Source: JBJEQG01 sp051881635
GTDB lineage: Bacteria; Bacillota; Clostridia; Oscillospirales; Acutalibacteraceae
Assembly: GCA_051881635.1 (NCBI GenBank)
Contig: JBJEQG010000119.1
Location: forward strand, 1 to 13,308
DNA: 13,308 nt
Reading direction: 5' to 3'
This document shows positions 12,362 to 13,308 of the stretch, piece after piece; within the stretch, counting starts at the first letter, position 1, and each line of letters starts with the position of its first letter. The notes below the pieces were generated by a model. The model did no database searches. It was not told the origin of the DNA and worked only from the letters and a program-made list of their open reading frames with translations. The position numbers were made by a program, and so were the translations under genes.

Positions 12362-13222
12362 ATGATCAGAGAAGCAAAAGCAACGGCAGATACCATAGAC
12401 GAAGCGAAGTCGTTGGCGTGTCAGGAACTGAATGTTTCCGTAGAGGAAGCATCTTTTGAAGTTCTTCAACAGCCTGAAAAAAAGAAATTCGGTCTTTTTG
12501 GCGGCAATCCGGCGATTGTCCGTGCTTATATAGAGATTACACCTTTGGGCAGTGCCAAAAAGTATCTGACTGATGTTTTGAATAAAATGGGGATTCAGGA
12601 TATTACCGTTGAGGCTGAGGAAACAGAGGAAGGTGCAGTTCTGAATGTTGTCGGTGAGGATATTGGTTTCATTATCGGACACAGGGGCGAAACTTTGGAC
12701 GCTTTGCAGTATTTGACGGGTTTGGTAGCCAACCATGTTGATAATAACTACTACCGTATTTCCGTTAATATCGGTAATTATCGTGAAAAGCGTGAAAAGA
12801 CTCTTGAAGTTTTGGGACGCAAGCTGGCATTCAAGGCGTGCAAAACAGGTTCTAAAACCGTTCTTGAACCGATGAACCCCTATGAAAGAAGAATTATTCA
12901 TACGGCTGTTCAAAAGGTAAGAGGTGCAACTTCATGGTCTGAGGGCGAAGGTGTTCAGCGTCATGTTGTTATCGGACCTGACCCGAACCAGAAACCGTCC
13001 TACAACAATCACCGTAACGGTTATAACCGCAGTCATAACGGCGGTGAAGTTGTACGCAAACCCCGTACATCAAGCGGATACCAAAGAAGGCAGTACAATG
13101 ACTCCCGTCCGCCTCAGGACAGTTTGTTCAGTTCGTTTGAGGAGAGAGAAGTAAAGGAAGAAGCTCCTTCCGCTTTCCTGTACGGCAAGATTGAGCCGAA
13201 AAGCAACAACGAAAATCAATAA
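12362..13222 (+). CDS. jag: RNA-binding protein Jag/KhpB (Jag-N, KH, R3H)
   Basis: 286-residue cytosolic RNA-binding protein of the Jag (KhpB/EloR) family, which in streptococci links RNA binding to cell elongation. Domains in order: Jag-N (about 1-58, ending KKKFGLFGGNPAIVRAYIE), a KH domain with the GxxG loop IIGHRGETLDALQYL (GHRG at 106-109), and an R3H domain (MNPYERRIIHTAVQKVRG, Arg176 to His180, up to HVVIGP at about 206). About 80 further residues are low-complexity, rich in Asn, Arg and Ser, and probably disordered. The ATG at 12362 follows GGGGTG by about 7 bases. It lies 18 bases after yidC and ends the operon. Confidence 0.96.
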   Translation: MIREAKATADTIDEAKSLACQELNVSVEEASFEVLQQPEKKKFGLFGGNPAIVRAYIEITPLGSAKKYLTDVLNKMGIQDITVEAEETEEGAVLNVVGEDIGFIIGHRGETLDALQYLTGLVANHVDNNYYRISVNIGNYREKREKTLEVLGRKLAFKACKTGSKTVLEPMNPYERRIIHTAVQKVRGATSWSEGEGVQRHVVIGPDPNQKPSYNNHRNGYNRSHNGGEVVRKPRTSSGYQRRQYNDSRPPQDSLFSSFEEREVKEEAPSAFLYGKIEPKSNNENQ

Positions 13223-13241
13223 ATGACCTTATTAAAAATCC

Positions 13242-13276
13242 AAAGGGGAAACCGATATTGTAGGTTTCCCTTTTTT
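13242..13276 (+). terminator. Intrinsic terminator of the rpmH-jag operon
   Basis: AAAGGGGAAACC (13242-13253) pairs with GGTTTCCCTTTT (13263-13274) with one G-T wobble, around a 9-base loop, and runs into TTTTTT (13271-13276). It begins 19 bases after the jag stop codon. Confidence 0.88.
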
Positions 13277-13290
13277 GCGGTTTATTACAA

Positions 13291-13306
13291 TGTTTCACAT
13301 GAAACA
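13291..13306. promoter_or_regulatory. parS: parS-like ParB/Spo0J binding site
   Basis: TGTTTCACATGAAACA differs at one position from the parS consensus TGTTTCACGTGAAACA of Firmicutes (central CG is CA). Its 7-bp arms are perfect complements, and flanking AA and TT extend the symmetry. It lies a few kb from oriC, where parS sites cluster, and where genes such as mnmE, mnmG, parA and parB often follow jag. The one mismatch is the reason for some doubt. Confidence 0.8.
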
Positions 13307-13308
13307 TT

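Noticed and set aside
12305..12913. Leftward open frame of 202 codons opposite jag
   Set aside because: It is the antisense shadow of jag, which has clear KH and R3H motifs.

Overview
The window is a bacterial chromosome replication origin with its conserved flanking genes. The leftward set (minus strand) runs dnaA, oriC, dnaN, yaaA-type S4 gene, recF, remB (DUF370), two small zinc-ribbon membrane proteins, gyrB, then four accessory genes. The rightward set (plus strand) is rpmH, rnpA, yidD, yidC, jag. This gene order, together with RemB, a Gram-positive type YidC followed by Jag, purine-rich ribosome binding sites and moderately AT-rich DNA, points to Firmicutes, most likely class Clostridia. 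The RpmH and DnaA sequences look like Oscillospiraceae/Ruminococcaceae to me, but genus cannot be assigned from the sequence alone.

Region by region: 2-2250 holds three paralogous two-pass YcxB-like membrane proteins and a hot-dog fold thioesterase, packed in one leftward run behind gyrB. 2265-4205 is gyrB, with a TTG start. 4276-5018 holds two CxxC-CxxC zinc-ribbon proteins with two membrane segments each, separated by a GC-rich hairpin repeat. 5015-7726 is the tightly overlapping remB/recF/S4/dnaN block. 7727-8573 is a gene-free, very AT-rich oriC. 8574-9887 is dnaA. 10002-10426 is the divergent promoter region. 10427-13222 is the rpmH operon, closed by an intrinsic terminator and followed at the right edge by a ParB-binding parS-like site.

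The most interesting part is oriC. The canonical DnaA box TTATCCACA was not seen. Instead the dnaA-dnaN gap holds about 25 copies of a motif, TGTTGAAAAC (its complement GTTTTCAACA), thirteen of them perfect. Several form runs spaced 10-11 bp, one helical turn. At 7899-7958 an alternating AT tract, five TAG triplets, a G run and two abutting boxes reproduce the layout of the basal unwinding element (DnaA-trio) known from Bacillus subtilis, but with the altered box. The same motif sits around the dnaA promoter and forms a 12-bp inverted pair just after the dnaA stop codon, so the same protein probably fires the origin and represses its own gene.

Together the genes supply initiation (DnaA), the sliding clamp (DnaN), gap repair (RecF), supercoil control (GyrB), tRNA 5' processing (RnpA), membrane protein insertion (YidC/YidD) and RNA binding linked to the envelope (Jag). 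Several replication genes appear to use TTG starts that are set by strong ribosome binding sites.
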